From Streptomyces sp. NBC_00154 (GTDB lineage Bacteria > Actinomycetota > Actinomycetes > Streptomycetales > Streptomycetaceae): a DNA stretch of 64,000 bases. The DNA lies in NCBI RefSeq assembly GCF_026342835.1, contig NZ_JAPEMI010000001.1:6578501-6642500 (forward strand), given 5' to 3'. This document shows positions 25,830-34,962 of this stretch, piece after piece; within the stretch, counting starts at the first letter, position 1, and every line of letters starts with the position of its first letter. Made by a program: the position numbers and the translations under genes. The notes below the pieces were generated by a model. That model searched no databases, was not told the DNA's origin, and saw nothing but the letters and a program-made list of their open reading frames with translations.

Positions 25830-27212
25830 TCATGCGGTACGGGCATCGGCGCGCACAGCTGCGCCCGCGTCCGGTTCCGGTGCCGCGTCGATGTTCTCGA
25901 GGTCGCGGTACCGGGTCTCCTTCGCACAGACGACCGCCAGCACGGTGATCAGCGCCGCGGCGATCACATACAGCGAGATCATTGTCGAGCTGTGGTACTT
26001 GTCGAGCAGCGCGGTGGCGATGAGCGGCGCCGGGGCACCGGCTGCGACCGAGGAGAACTGAGCACCGATCGACGCACCCGAGTACCGCATCCGGGTCGCG
26101 AACATCTCCGAGAAGAAGGCCGCCTGAGGCGCGTACATCGCCCCGTGGAAGATGAGCCCGACCGTGACTGCGAGCAGCAGGCTTCCGAAGCTGCTGCTGT
26201 CGATCAGCGCGAAGAACGGGAACATCCACAGCCCCACACCGACCGCCCCGATCAGATAGATGGGCTTGCGGCCGAACCGGTCCGACAGCGCGCCCCACAC
26301 CGGGATGACCGCGAAGTGGATGGCGGAGGCGATGAGTACGGCGTTCAGCGCCGTCTGCCTGCTCAGGTCCGCGGCAGTCGTCGCGTACACGAGGATGAAC
26401 GCAGTGATCACGTAGTAGCTGATGTTCTCCGCCATCCGGGCCCCCATGGCGATGAGGACATCCCGCCAGTGGTGCCGCAGCACGGCGACGAGCGGCATCT
26501 TCTCGGCCGCGGCGGCGGCCCCCTTGCGCGCCTCGGCCTGCGCCAGCGCAGCCTTGAAGACCGGTGATTCATCGACAGAGAGACGAATCCACAAGCCGAC
26601 GATCACGAGCACGCCGGAGAGCAGGAACGGGATGCGCCAGCCCCAGGACCCGAAGGCGGAATCCGACAGCAGCGCGGTGAGCGCGGAGAGCACTCCGGTC
26701 GCGAGCAGCTGCCCGGCCGGCGCCCCGGTCTGCGGCCAGGAGGCCCAGAACCCACGCCGCTTCGCATCCCCGTGCTCCGATACGAGAAGCACGGCCCCGC
26801 CCCACTCACCACCGAGGGCGAAGCCCTGCACCAGCCGCAGGACCGTGAGCAGTACCGGAGCGGCGGCACCGACGGTGGCATGCGTCGGCAGCAGCCCGAT
26901 GGCGAAGGTCGCCCCACCCATCAGCAGCAGACTCAGAACCAGCAGCTTCTTGCGGCCGAGCCGGTCGCCGTAGTGCCCGAACACCAGGGCGCCGAGTGGC
27001 CGGGCTGCGAAACCGACCGCGTAGGTGAGGAAGGAGAGGAGCGTTCCGACGAGCGGGTCGGACTCGGGGAAGAACAGCTTGGGGAAGACGAGCGCGGCTG
27101 CTGACCCGTAGAGAAAGAAGTCGTACCACTCGATGGTGGTCCCGATGAGGCTTGCGGCGACGATGCGCTTGAGCGAGCGGGTGGTTGGCGGTGCGGATGC
27201 CGAGGCGGCCAT
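25830..27212 (-). CDS. MHS-family MFS transporter (metabolite:H+ symporter)
   Basis: 460 residues from ATG 27212 (GGAAGTGG upstream); the frame is open to 27257. Signature GTTIEWYDFFLYGSAAALVF in helix 1 and GHYGDRLGRKKLLVLSLLLM in the first loop place it in the MHS group (ShiA, ProP, KgtP types), which imports organic acids or osmolytes. Other group residues: LVQGFALGGEWGGAVLLVSE. Transport substrate unknown. No catabolic genes are directly adjacent. Confidence 0.9.
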   Translation of the reverse strand: MAASASAPPTTRSLKRIVAASLIGTTIEWYDFFLYGSAAALVFPKLFFPESDPLVGTLLSFLTYAVGFAARPLGALVFGHYGDRLGRKKLLVLSLLLMGGATFAIGLLPTHATVGAAAPVLLTVLRLVQGFALGGEWGGAVLLVSEHGDAKRRGFWASWPQTGAPAGQLLATGVLSALTALLSDSAFGSWGWRIPFLLSGVLVIVGLWIRLSVDESPVFKAALAQAEARKGAAAAAEKMPLVAVLRHHWRDVLIAMGARMAENISYYVITAFILVYATTAADLSRQTALNAVLIASAIHFAVIPVWGALSDRFGRKPIYLIGAVGVGLWMFPFFALIDSSSFGSLLLAVTVGLIFHGAMYAPQAAFFSEMFATRMRYSGASIGAQFSSVAAGAPAPLIATALLDKYHSSTMISLYVIAAALITVLAVVCAKETRYRDLENIDAAPEPDAGAAVRADARTA

Positions 27213-27790
27213 GGGTACCACTTCCGGACGGTTGCGGGGACGTTTCCGTGTCGCCACACCGTAGGAACGGGCAGGTCAGAGGCGTATGTGGTGGGAGACC
27301 ATAGTTCTCGGGTCGAGTGTGCGCGGGGCCACCATGACAGGTGTGTCGAGCCTGCATCGAGGACCGTACTGAAGCCGGCGGGCGCCTGTCCGAGTTGTGT
27401 CGTTCGGCATGGTTCAGTGCCTCGGTGCTGACTCCCGTGCTGGTCCTGATCACCTGTCCTGTGCTGACTACGCAGCGTTGAACTTCAGGATTCGAGGCGG
27501 ATCGGACGCGGTGGCGTTCTTCGCCTTCCACGGCTGTCGTCGGGTCCGCCGGGTTCCCGCGGAGGCGGCCATGGGCGGTGACGCGGAGTCTCGCCGTTCT
27601 TGGGTGTGTCCGCCGGTGCGTGAAGTTTGGCTCCTGGCTGGTCCGGATCTTGGTCTGCGCTCAGAGCGTCGGCGGGTGCTGGACCGCACCCGCGTCAGCC
27701 CCGCGATGTCCGAGGGCGGTCAGGCACACCTACAGCTGACCGTGCAGGGGCAGGGCTCGACGGGCGCGGTCCGTCCGCGCCGGTTGCGGG
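27213..27790. other. Intergenic region with a possible transposase-tail relic
   Basis: 578 bases with no convincing gene. A minus-strand frame at 27689-27468 ends in SDPPRILKFNAA, which has the feel of a transposase C-terminus, but the rest is Arg/Ser-rich and there is no start signal. It is recorded as an unproven relic. Confidence 0.25.
27763..27781 (-). terminator. Hairpin after zwf
   Basis: GGCGCGG-TCCGT-CCGCGCC, a 7-bp stem with a 5-base loop, 10 bases beyond the zwf stop codon. Confidence 0.55.
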
Positions 27791-29251
27791 TCAGCGGCGG
27801 TCGGGCAGACTCCAGCGATACGGAGCGATGAGCCGGTCGACCGACGCGGGGCCCCAGGAGCCCGGGGCGTACGGCTCGACCTGCGGCGGGTTCGCCAGCA
27901 GCGGGGTGGATGCCTCCCACAGACGCTCGATCCCGTCGGAGCGGGTGAACAGGGACTGGTCTCCCAGCATCGCGTCCAGGATGAGGCGTTCGTATCCTTC
28001 GAGCGCGTACATCGAGTTGAAGGAGTCGCCGTAGTCGAAGACCATCCCGGCCTCCTCCAGGCGCATGGCAGGGCCGGGCTCCTTCACCAGGAAGCGGGTG
28101 GCGATCCGGCCGGGGTCGTCGAAATCGATCACCAGCTCGTTGTTCCGGGCTTCTTCTGAGTCGCCCTGGGCGGGCAGCGGGAACATGCGCAGGGCCGGTT
28201 CCCGGAATCCGAGCGTCACGACGTGCCTTCCCTCTCCGAGCGACTTGCCCGAACGCAGGAAGAAGGGCACACCGGCCCACCGCCAGTTGTCGAGTTCGAC
28301 GCGCAGCGCGATGAACGTCTCGGTGTCCGACCGGGGGGCGACGCCCGGCTCGTCGCGGTACCCCTCGTACTGGCCACGGACGACGTGTGCCGGGTCCAGG
28401 TGTCGCAGGGACTGGAAGACCTTTTCCTTCTCGTCCCGCAGCGACTTCGCCGTGAGTTCGGCCGGGGGCTCCATCGCCATGAATCCCATGAGCTGGAAGA
28501 GGTGAGTGACGATCATGTCCCGGAAGGTGCCGGTGCCTTCGAAGAACTGTGCGCGGCCCTCGATCCCGATCTTCTCCGGCACGTCGATCTGCACATGGCT
28601 GATGTGGTCGCGGTTCCAGATGGGCTCGAAGAGACCGTTGGCGAACCGGAGGGCGAGGATGTTGTCCACGGACTCCTTGCCGAGGAAGTGGTCGATGCGG
28701 AAGGTCCGGGACTCGTCGAACACGGAGTGGATCGTCGCATTGAGGGCCTGGGCCGAGGGGAGATCCGTACCGAAGGGTTTCTCCACGATGACGCGGGCGT
28801 TCTCGGCGAGGCCGGTCGCGCCCAGCATCTCGATCACGGAGGCGAAGGCCGTCGGCGGCACAGCGAGGTGGAACAGCCGGCGGGGTCTGCCTCCGACGGC
28901 CTGCTCGGCCTTCCGTACGGCCGAAAGGAGCGGCTCGGGGTCGTCGGGGTCCGCCGCGCCGAATGTCAGCGCTTCCTCGAACTCCTGCCACTCCGGGCCT
29001 TCCGGCTTCGATCTGCCGAATTCGGCGACCGCCTCCCGGGCCCGTTTGCGGAAGTCGTCGTCGCTGAGCGCGGCCTGGGACGGTGCCGAGCCGACGATCC
29101 GGTAGCGGGCCGGCAGCAGTCCGGCCTTGGCGAGATGGAAGAGTCCTGGCAGGAGCTTGCGCCGGGCGAGGTCACCGGTCGCACCGAACAGCACGATGAC
29201 GTGGTCTTCGGGGACCGGACCACTGCTTTCGGAGCCGGGGCCGCTGGTCAT
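27791..29251 (-). CDS. zwf: Glucose-6-phosphate dehydrogenase
   Basis: 486 residues from ATG 29251. The N-terminal NADP fold reads VIVLFGATGDLARRKLLPGL and the active-site signature is RIDHFLGKE (His/Lys). The C-terminal domain has the expected length. It oxidises glucose-6-phosphate to 6-phosphogluconolactone, generating NADPH. Its start is three bases after the gnd stop, so gnd and zwf form one operon. Streptomyces also has a zwf in the main pentose-phosphate cluster with opcA; this gnd-zwf pair without opcA or tal looks like a secondary copy. Confidence 0.95.
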   Translation of the reverse strand: MTSGPGSESSGPVPEDHVIVLFGATGDLARRKLLPGLFHLAKAGLLPARYRIVGSAPSQAALSDDDFRKRAREAVAEFGRSKPEGPEWQEFEEALTFGAADPDDPEPLLSAVRKAEQAVGGRPRRLFHLAVPPTAFASVIEMLGATGLAENARVIVEKPFGTDLPSAQALNATIHSVFDESRTFRIDHFLGKESVDNILALRFANGLFEPIWNRDHISHVQIDVPEKIGIEGRAQFFEGTGTFRDMIVTHLFQLMGFMAMEPPAELTAKSLRDEKEKVFQSLRHLDPAHVVRGQYEGYRDEPGVAPRSDTETFIALRVELDNWRWAGVPFFLRSGKSLGEGRHVVTLGFREPALRMFPLPAQGDSEEARNNELVIDFDDPGRIATRFLVKEPGPAMRLEEAGMVFDYGDSFNSMYALEGYERLILDAMLGDQSLFTRSDGIERLWEASTPLLANPPQVEPYAPGSWGPASVDRLIAPYRWSLPDRR

Positions 29252-29254
29252 GGT

Positions 29255-30286
29255 TCACCGCGCCTTCTCGGCGTGACCGCCGAATTCGCCGCGCATCGCG
29301 GAGAGCACCTTGTCCCTGAACTCGCCCAGCTCGCGCGATTCGTACCGCTCGGTGAGCGCGGCGCTGATGACGGGTGCGGGCACGCTCTCCTCCACGGCCG
29401 CGACCACCGTCCACCGGCCCTCTCCGGAGTCGGAGACCCGGCCGGCGAAATCGTCGAGTTCGGGCGAGCGGGACAGCGCGTCGGCCACGAGGTCGACCAG
29501 CCATGAGCCGACGACGGAGCCGCGGCGCCACACCTCGGCGACCTCGGCCACGTCGATCTCGTACTGGTAGGCCTCGGGTTCGCGCAGCGGGGCGGTCTCG
29601 GCGTCGACGGAGCGCGAACGCAGGCCCGCGTCCGCGTGCTTGATGATGCCGAGCCCCTCGGCGATGGCGGCCATCATCCCGTACTCGACCCCGTTGTGGA
29701 CCATCTTCACGAAGTGGCCTGCGCCGCTCGGGCCGCAGTGCAGATAGCCCTGGGGCGCGGTCCCGCCGGTCCGGGTCCTGCCGGGGGTGGGTTCGGCGTC
29801 CCCGGTGCCCGGGGCGATGGCGCGGAAGACGGGGTCCAGCCGGGCTACCGCCTCCTCCTTGCCGCCGATCATCAGGCAGTAGCCCCGCTCCAGGCCCCAG
29901 ACACCGCCCGAGGTCCCGCAGTCGACGTAGTGGATCCCGCGCGGAGCGAGCTGCTTCGCCCGGGTGATGTCGTCCCGGTAGTACGAGTTGCCGCCGTCGA
30001 TGACGGTGTCACCGGGGTCGAGCAGGGCCGCCAACTGGTCCAGTGTCGACTGCACCACGCCGGCGGGGAGCATCAGCCAGACGTTTCTGGGCTTTTCCAG
30101 CTTGTCGACCAGGTCGTGGAGGGAGGAGGCCGCTGTCGCCCCCTCCTTCTCCAGTTCCTGTACGGCCTGCCGGTCGAGGTCGTAGACGACACAGCGATGG
30201 CCGTCACGCATCAGTCGGCGCACGAGATTGGCGCCCATCCGGCCGAGCCCGATCATGCCGAGCTGCATGGGTGTGTCAGTGGTCAT
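29255..30286 (-). CDS. gnd: 6-phosphogluconate dehydrogenase, short decarboxylating type
   Basis: 343 residues from ATG 30286 (GGGAAG upstream). NAD(P) fold LGMIGLGRMGANLVRRLM; catalytic residues in HCGPSGAGHFVKMVHNGVEY; GTSGGVWGLERGYCLM. The length and lack of the long C-terminal tail put it with the YqeC/GntZ group. A roughly 20-residue insertion (GTGDAEPTPGRTRTGG region, about 180-200) is unusual for that group. It converts 6-phosphogluconate to ribulose-5-phosphate, CO2 and NAD(P)H, feeding from Zwf. Confidence 0.9.
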   Translation of the reverse strand: MTTDTPMQLGMIGLGRMGANLVRRLMRDGHRCVVYDLDRQAVQELEKEGATAASSLHDLVDKLEKPRNVWLMLPAGVVQSTLDQLAALLDPGDTVIDGGNSYYRDDITRAKQLAPRGIHYVDCGTSGGVWGLERGYCLMIGGKEEAVARLDPVFRAIAPGTGDAEPTPGRTRTGGTAPQGYLHCGPSGAGHFVKMVHNGVEYGMMAAIAEGLGIIKHADAGLRSRSVDAETAPLREPEAYQYEIDVAEVAEVWRRGSVVGSWLVDLVADALSRSPELDDFAGRVSDSGEGRWTVVAAVEESVPAPVISAALTERYESRELGEFRDKVLSAMRGEFGGHAEKAR

Positions 30287-30576
30287 GGCCGACTTCCCGT
30301 TCTTCGGAGCGCGGTGGTGACGGATGACTGCGTTGGCGGACGAGCCGTGGCCGGGCTCCGGCTCCTGGGCGATGCCGTCATGTCCTCGCCTCTGCCGCGA
30401 CTGCACCAGCGCTCGTGACCGAGCCCCTAAGCTAGCGTCGGCGAACGATGGAACCGGGCATGCCGGGCCGCACAGGGTCTGGGATCCTGCCATCTTTACG
30501 CTGAACGGCTCAGGTTCGACGAGGTCGAGGGTTACGGCGGGGATCCGCTTCCGGCCCCTGGAACCAAACGAAAGGC

Positions 30577-31577
30577 CCTAGATGATCGATTCCAAGGGGT
30601 CAGTGGTCATAGGCGGTCAGTGAGCGCAGGACGGGCTGGCCGGTGTGGTCGTTGTGCCAGATCGCGGCGGTCAGCGCGAGGATGCGCTGCATGACGCGGG
30701 CGATCACGCCGCCCGGTGTGCGGCCTCGGTGCTGTTCGAGGCTGAGTTGGCCCTTGAAGGTCTCGTTGACCGACTCGATGACCTGCCGCAATGGCTTGAA
30801 CAGCGGGGCGCCGGGTCTTTCCGGCTCGCCCTTGCGGGCCGGCCGCAGTAGCCGGATGTCCTGCTCGGCCAACTGGTGCTCGAAGTCGCGGCCGAAGTAG
30901 TTCTTGTCGCCGATCAGCGTCTGTCCAGGCCGGGCGGCGGTCAGGCCCGGTTCGGCGGCGAGCAGGTCCAGCAGGGTCTCGCGTTCGTCGGCCTTGGCGC
31001 CAGTCAGGGCGAAGGCGATTGGCAAGCCCTGGAGGGTGCACACCAGGTGCAGGCGCAAGCCCCAGAAGAAGCGGCTGTGGCTGGCGCAGTACCCGTACTC
31101 GGCCCATCCGGCCAGGTCGGAGCGTTTGACAGTCTCGCGTGAGCGTCCGCATTCCACTGGTGTGGAGTCCACGATCCACACGTCGTCGGTCCATACGGAG
31201 GTGTCGGTGGCCAGCACCCGGGTCACCTGTCGCAGCAGCTCGGCAGCCTTGCGCAGGCGCTTGTTATAGCCGGGCTGCTTCGGCAGGTAGGGGAAGAGAT
31301 GTCGCAGGTGGGAGTGGGCATGGCGGAGCCACCTGGCCTCGGAGGTGAAGCCCAGGATGGCCTGCATCATCGCGAGCGTGACCAGCTCGGCATCGGTCAG
31401 TTGCGGAGTGATCCCGACCGCCGGACGCCAGGGCGCCAGATGCGGTGATGCCTTCAGCAGGTCGTCGGTCTTCGCATAGAGTGCGGTGGCGAGGGAGTCC
31501 AACTCTGTCTTCACACACTGACGTTGGGCTCCCTCCCCTTGTGCGCGCAGCCGATCCCTTGGAATCGATCATCTAGG
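30577..31577 (-). mobile_element. IS982-family insertion sequence, apparently intact
   Basis: 1001 bp bounded by 22-bp perfect inverted repeats at 30577-30598 and 31556-31577 (outer end CCTAGATGATC, inner GATTCCAAGGG). The similarity extends outward as CGAAAGG with a one-base gap on the left. It contains one transposase gene. No target-site duplication is evident outside the repeats, so the two flanks may have been rearranged. The right end supplies the stop codon of the SbnA-like gene. Confidence 0.85.
30600..31514 (-). CDS. IS982-family transposase (DDE)
   Basis: 304 residues from GTG 31514. The DDE catalytic residues appear in WIVDSTPVECGR (D), TLIGDKNYFGRDFE (D) and VIESVNETFKGQLSLE (E), spaced as in IS982. 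N-terminal part ITPQLTDAELVTLAMMQAIL. Frame intact and full length for the family, so possibly active. It sits inside a perfect pair of terminal repeats. Confidence 0.9.
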   Translation of the reverse strand: MKTELDSLATALYAKTDDLLKASPHLAPWRPAVGITPQLTDAELVTLAMMQAILGFTSEARWLRHAHSHLRHLFPYLPKQPGYNKRLRKAAELLRQVTRVLATDTSVWTDDVWIVDSTPVECGRSRETVKRSDLAGWAEYGYCASHSRFFWGLRLHLVCTLQGLPIAFALTGAKADERETLLDLLAAEPGLTAARPGQTLIGDKNYFGRDFEHQLAEQDIRLLRPARKGEPERPGAPLFKPLRQVIESVNETFKGQLSLEQHRGRTPGGVIARVMQRILALTAAIWHNDHTGQPVLRSLTAYDH

Positions 31578-32658
31578 CCTTTCGATCCTGGAGCTGATGG
31601 TGCTGGTCGCCGTTGCGGTCGCCGGTCTGCAGGTCCAGCCGCCGACGCCACCGTGCCGCCGGCGCGGCGGAGTCTGCCCAGGAACCGGGGGGCACCGCAC
31701 GGGAGTTGAGCACGTCCTCACCGTAAATGTCCTGCAGCCAGTTGGTGTGGTAAATGGTGTCGAGGTAGCGCTCGCCGAGGTCCGGGGCGATGGTCACCGC
31801 GGTCAGTTCGCGCGCGTCATGCCGGGCCAGCCAGTCCGTTGCGCCGCTGACCACCGTGCCGGTGGAGCCGCCGAACAGGAATCCGCCCTTGGCCAGACGA
31901 TGGCAGGCACGGATGGTGTTCGCCTCCTCGACACGTATCACCTCATCCACATAGGACTCGTCGAGCAGCGGCGGTCGCATGCTCATCCCCAGGCCGGGAA
32001 TCATCCGGCGGCCCGGTGAACCGCCGAAGGACACCGAGCCGACGCTGTCCACCGCGATGATCCGCACCGGCCGGTGCCACTCCCGGAAGTAGCGCGCACA
32101 GCCCATCAGGGTCCCGGTGGTGCCGGCCCCGACGAACAGCACGTCCAGTCGCGGGAACTGGCGGGCGATCGCCGGCGCCGTCGTGCGGTAGTGCGCCTTC
32201 CAGTTGCTCGCATTGGTGTACTGGCTGAGCCACACGTACCGGTCGTCGGAGGCGCACAGCGCGCGGATGTACTCGATCCGCGCGCCGAGAAAGCCGCCGT
32301 TGGCCTCCTGATCGGCGATCACGTGCACCTGACTGCCCAACGCCTCCATCATCAGCCTGGTCGACAGGTTGCCGCGGGCGTCCGTCACGCACAGGAACCG
32401 GTAGCCCTTGCTCGCCGCGATCATGCTCAGTGCCACGCCGAGGTTTCCGGACGAGGACTCGACCAGGATCGATTTCGGTGTCAGGATTCCATCCCGCTCA
32501 GCGGTCTCCACCATCTCGGTCGCGGCCTTCAACTTGATCGAGCCGGCGAAGTTGAAGCCCTCACACTTCAGGTAGAGCGAGTGCCCGAACATCGACCGAA
32601 GGTCGACATAGAGCTCCTCTTGGTTGAAGGCGTAGGGAACGGATATGACGGGCACCAT
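31573..32658 (-). CDS. sbnA: SbnA-like N-(1-amino-1-carboxyethyl)glutamate (ACEGA) synthase for 2,3-diaminopropionate
   Basis: 361 residues from ATG 32658, with AGAGGAG close upstream; an in-frame ATG at 32700 lacks one. It is a fold-type II PLP enzyme of the cysteine-synthase family: GFNFAGSIKLKAATEM (Schiff-base Lys), VESSSGNLGVALSMIA and GAGTTGTLMGCARYF. The family member SbnA joins O-phospho-L-serine and L-glutamate to form ACEGA; pairing with an SbnB gene makes this assignment strong. The last about 35 residues (after WLQDIYGEDVL) are extra, and the TAG stop lies in the IS982 terminal repeat, so the C-terminus may be altered. Confidence 0.85.
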   Translation of the reverse strand: MVPVISVPYAFNQEELYVDLRSMFGHSLYLKCEGFNFAGSIKLKAATEMVETAERDGILTPKSILVESSSGNLGVALSMIAASKGYRFLCVTDARGNLSTRLMMEALGSQVHVIADQEANGGFLGARIEYIRALCASDDRYVWLSQYTNASNWKAHYRTTAPAIARQFPRLDVLFVGAGTTGTLMGCARYFREWHRPVRIIAVDSVGSVSFGGSPGRRMIPGLGMSMRPPLLDESYVDEVIRVEEANTIRACHRLAKGGFLFGGSTGTVVSGATDWLARHDARELTAVTIAPDLGERYLDTIYHTNWLQDIYGEDVLNSRAVPPGSWADSAAPAARWRRRLDLQTGDRNGDQHHQLQDRKA

Positions 32659-32867
32659 GGTCTCCTCTGTCTGGCGCAGCGAAGTTTCGGGAACGTCCAT
32701 CCGGCCGTGGGCGGGCTTCTCGCTTTTGCGGCCGGGAGCCCGTGTCCAACCGAGCCGGGCGGCCCTGCGTCAGCGGCCGCTGTCCCGTACGTCCTGACTT
32801 GCTGCGACTTGACCGGTGATCTCTCCTGGGATTACCCCTGCACAAGCCTTCAGGGTTCTCGGCCGGC

Positions 32868-33938
32868 TCATCCGTACCGGCTCAGTTCGTGGAAGAAGTC
32901 GTCGACGATGTGCAACTCGCCGCTGCGGACCACTTCGTTGTAGACGTCCTTGCCCACCGCGAGGTCGAGCACCCCGAGGCCGAAGGGTGAGAACACCACC
33001 GGCCGGTCCGCCGGCACCGTCACGCGTGCGGCCATCACGTCGTCCAACGTGCCGTGCAGGAAGTCCCGGTTGCCCGTGAGCTGTTCGGCCAGATGCGGCG
33101 AGGTGTCGGCCTTCAGGCAGTGCTCGACGTCATCGACGATGTTGGTCGAGGCGAGCAGGATCTCCGGCGCGAGGTCGCGCAGCGACACGTGCAGCACCAG
33201 GGGATTGTGCGCGAACCATGACAGGTCGCTGACATGCGGCCGTCCGGCGACGGTTGCGAAGACCACCAGGTCGCTGTGTCGGATCAACTGCTCGGCGCTG
33301 TCGTGCACGGTGATCCGGCCGGTGGTGCCCGACTGTTCCAGGTAGCACCGGAAGCCTGCCGCGCTGTCGGCGGACAGGTCGTGCACGCCGATCTCGTCGA
33401 ACGACCAACCGGTGCCGACCAGGAAGGTGTGGATGTAGCGGGCGATCAAGCCCACCCCGAAGAACCCGACGCGCGTCGGTCGCGGCCGGTCGCGGCTGAG
33501 CCAGTCGGCAGCCGACGCCGCCGACGCGGCCGTCCTGGTGGCGCTGATGATCGAGCTTTCCAGACAGGCGAACGGGTAGCCGGTGTCCGGGTCGTTGAGG
33601 ATCAGCACGGCCGAGGCCCTCGGGATGCCTGCCCTCACGTTCTCCGGGAAGCTGGAGATCCACTTCAGGCCGTCCACCCGCGCCTCCCCGCCGATCGAGG
33701 CGGGCAGCGCGATGATCCGGGAGGACGGGCGGTCGGGGAAGCGCAGGAAGTACGACGGCGGGTTCACCGAATCACCGGCGCCGTGCACCCGGTAGGTGGC
33801 CTCGACCAACTCCACGATTCGTTTCTCGCGTCCGTGCAGCGCGCGCTGGACCTGGGCACCGGAGATCACCGCGAACGGTGGCACGGTGATCGGCGCGGGC
33901 AGCGCGGACTCCGTTGCGGTGGAAGCGACGGCGGTCAT
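32868..33938 (-). CDS. sbnB: SbnB-like ACEGA dehydrogenase (2,3-diaminopropionate synthesis)
   Basis: 356 residues from ATG 33938, which overlaps the dioxygenase stop as ATGA. Ornithine-cyclodeaminase/mu-crystallin fold: RIIALPASIGG, KWISSFPENVRAGIPRASAV and the NAD-binding GFFGVGLIARYIHTFL. SbnB oxidatively hydrolyses ACEGA to L-2,3-diaminopropionate and 2-oxoglutarate. With SbnA it supplies Dap to the adjacent NRPS. In Streptomyces albulus the same enzyme pair provides monomer for poly(L-diaminopropionic acid). 209 bases separate it from sbnA. Confidence 0.9.
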   Translation of the reverse strand: MTAVASTATESALPAPITVPPFAVISGAQVQRALHGREKRIVELVEATYRVHGAGDSVNPPSYFLRFPDRPSSRIIALPASIGGEARVDGLKWISSFPENVRAGIPRASAVLILNDPDTGYPFACLESSIISATRTAASAASAADWLSRDRPRPTRVGFFGVGLIARYIHTFLVGTGWSFDEIGVHDLSADSAAGFRCYLEQSGTTGRITVHDSAEQLIRHSDLVVFATVAGRPHVSDLSWFAHNPLVLHVSLRDLAPEILLASTNIVDDVEHCLKADTSPHLAEQLTGNRDFLHGTLDDVMAARVTVPADRPVVFSPFGLGVLDLAVGKDVYNEVVRSGELHIVDDFFHELSRYG

Positions 33939-34939
33939 CCTGTGCTCACCTCGACAGTCGGCGAACAGTCGGCCAGATGTACCGGGTCGGCCATGGCGAC
34001 GAGCACTTCGCGCGGCCCCTCGAAGGGCTCCCTGCTGTGCGCGGTGCGGATGTTGTCGACGAGCATCAGGTCGCCGGCCTGCCACGGCTCGCGTGCGGTG
34101 TTGGCCTCGTAGACGCTGTTGAGCAGCTGCACGACGTCCTCGGGGATCGGGTCGCCATTGCCGAAGCGGGTATTGAACGGCAGCCCGTCGGCGCCGTAGA
34201 CGTCCACCAGGTACTCGTGCACCTCGGGGGCCATCGTCCACTCGTTGAGGAACGCGATCTGGTTGAACCAGCAGCGCCGGCCGGTGAGCGGGTGACGCAC
34301 CACGGCGCTGCGGCGCTGTCTGGTGCGCAGTCCACCGTCGGGCCGCCACTCGAACGTGATCGCGTTGGCGCGGCAGTAGCTCTCGACGGCGCCACGGTCG
34401 TCGGTGCCGAACGCCTCGGCGACGGTCGCCCCGATCTCGTCGTTGTAGCTGCGGGTGAGCAGCCACCCCTCCCGCTCGAAACGCTCGGTCAACTCGGCGG
34501 GCAGCGCGTCGAGCACGGTCGGTGAGTCGGCCACCGCGGTCGCCCCGCCGTCGGTGGGTGCGCTGAGACAGGCGAACATCATCATGCCGGGGAACTCAAG
34601 CGTGTAGCTCAGTTCGTGGTGCATGCACATCGGCTGGTTCGGTGGCCACTTCGATGAGGAGTACACGCCGTCGGAGTAGGTCCGTCGGGGTGCGAAGACC
34701 TCCTTCTCGGTCATCAGACCCGTGGCCAGCCTCGAGAAGACGGCGCCGGTTCCGGCCGCGTCCCGCAGCCCGAGACCGCGGACCAGGACCGACCCGTGCT
34801 CGGCGACGACAGCGCGCAGCGCGTCCCGGTGCTCGGCTGCCCAGCCCGGCGCGTCGCCGGTGGCCTCGGCCCGCAGCAGCGGGGGTTTGCCGGGTTCACG
34901 TTCCACGTCGACCAGCGACGCCGTGGATAGGGACGACAT
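33935..34939 (-). CDS. TauD/TfdA-family Fe(II)/2-oxoglutarate dioxygenase (SyrP-like)
   Basis: 334 residues from ATG 34939 (AAAGGA 8 bases upstream). Metal ligands: H-x-E in PMCMHHELSYTLEFP and the distal His in VDNIRTAHSREPFEGPREVL, whose Arg would bind 2-oxoglutarate. Related NRPS-associated enzymes such as SyrP hydroxylate carrier-bound amino acids at the beta carbon. Translationally coupled to sbnB and 23 bases after the NRPS stop, so it is probably a tailoring step on Dap or on the product. SbnB releases 2-oxoglutarate, the co-substrate this enzyme needs. An 85-base relic of a second such gene lies at 40941-41025. Confidence 0.85.
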   Translation of the reverse strand: MSSLSTASLVDVEREPGKPPLLRAEATGDAPGWAAEHRDALRAVVAEHGSVLVRGLGLRDAAGTGAVFSRLATGLMTEKEVFAPRRTYSDGVYSSSKWPPNQPMCMHHELSYTLEFPGMMMFACLSAPTDGGATAVADSPTVLDALPAELTERFEREGWLLTRSYNDEIGATVAEAFGTDDRGAVESYCRANAITFEWRPDGGLRTRQRRSAVVRHPLTGRRCWFNQIAFLNEWTMAPEVHEYLVDVYGADGLPFNTRFGNGDPIPEDVVQLLNSVYEANTAREPWQAGDLMLVDNIRTAHSREPFEGPREVLVAMADPVHLADCSPTVEVSTG

Positions 34940-34962
34940 CTCGATGTCCTTTCAGTTGCCAC

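Noticed and set aside
27397..27831. 144-codon plus-strand frame as a gene
   Set aside because: It overlaps the zwf 3' end, has no ribosome site and an Arg-rich composition.
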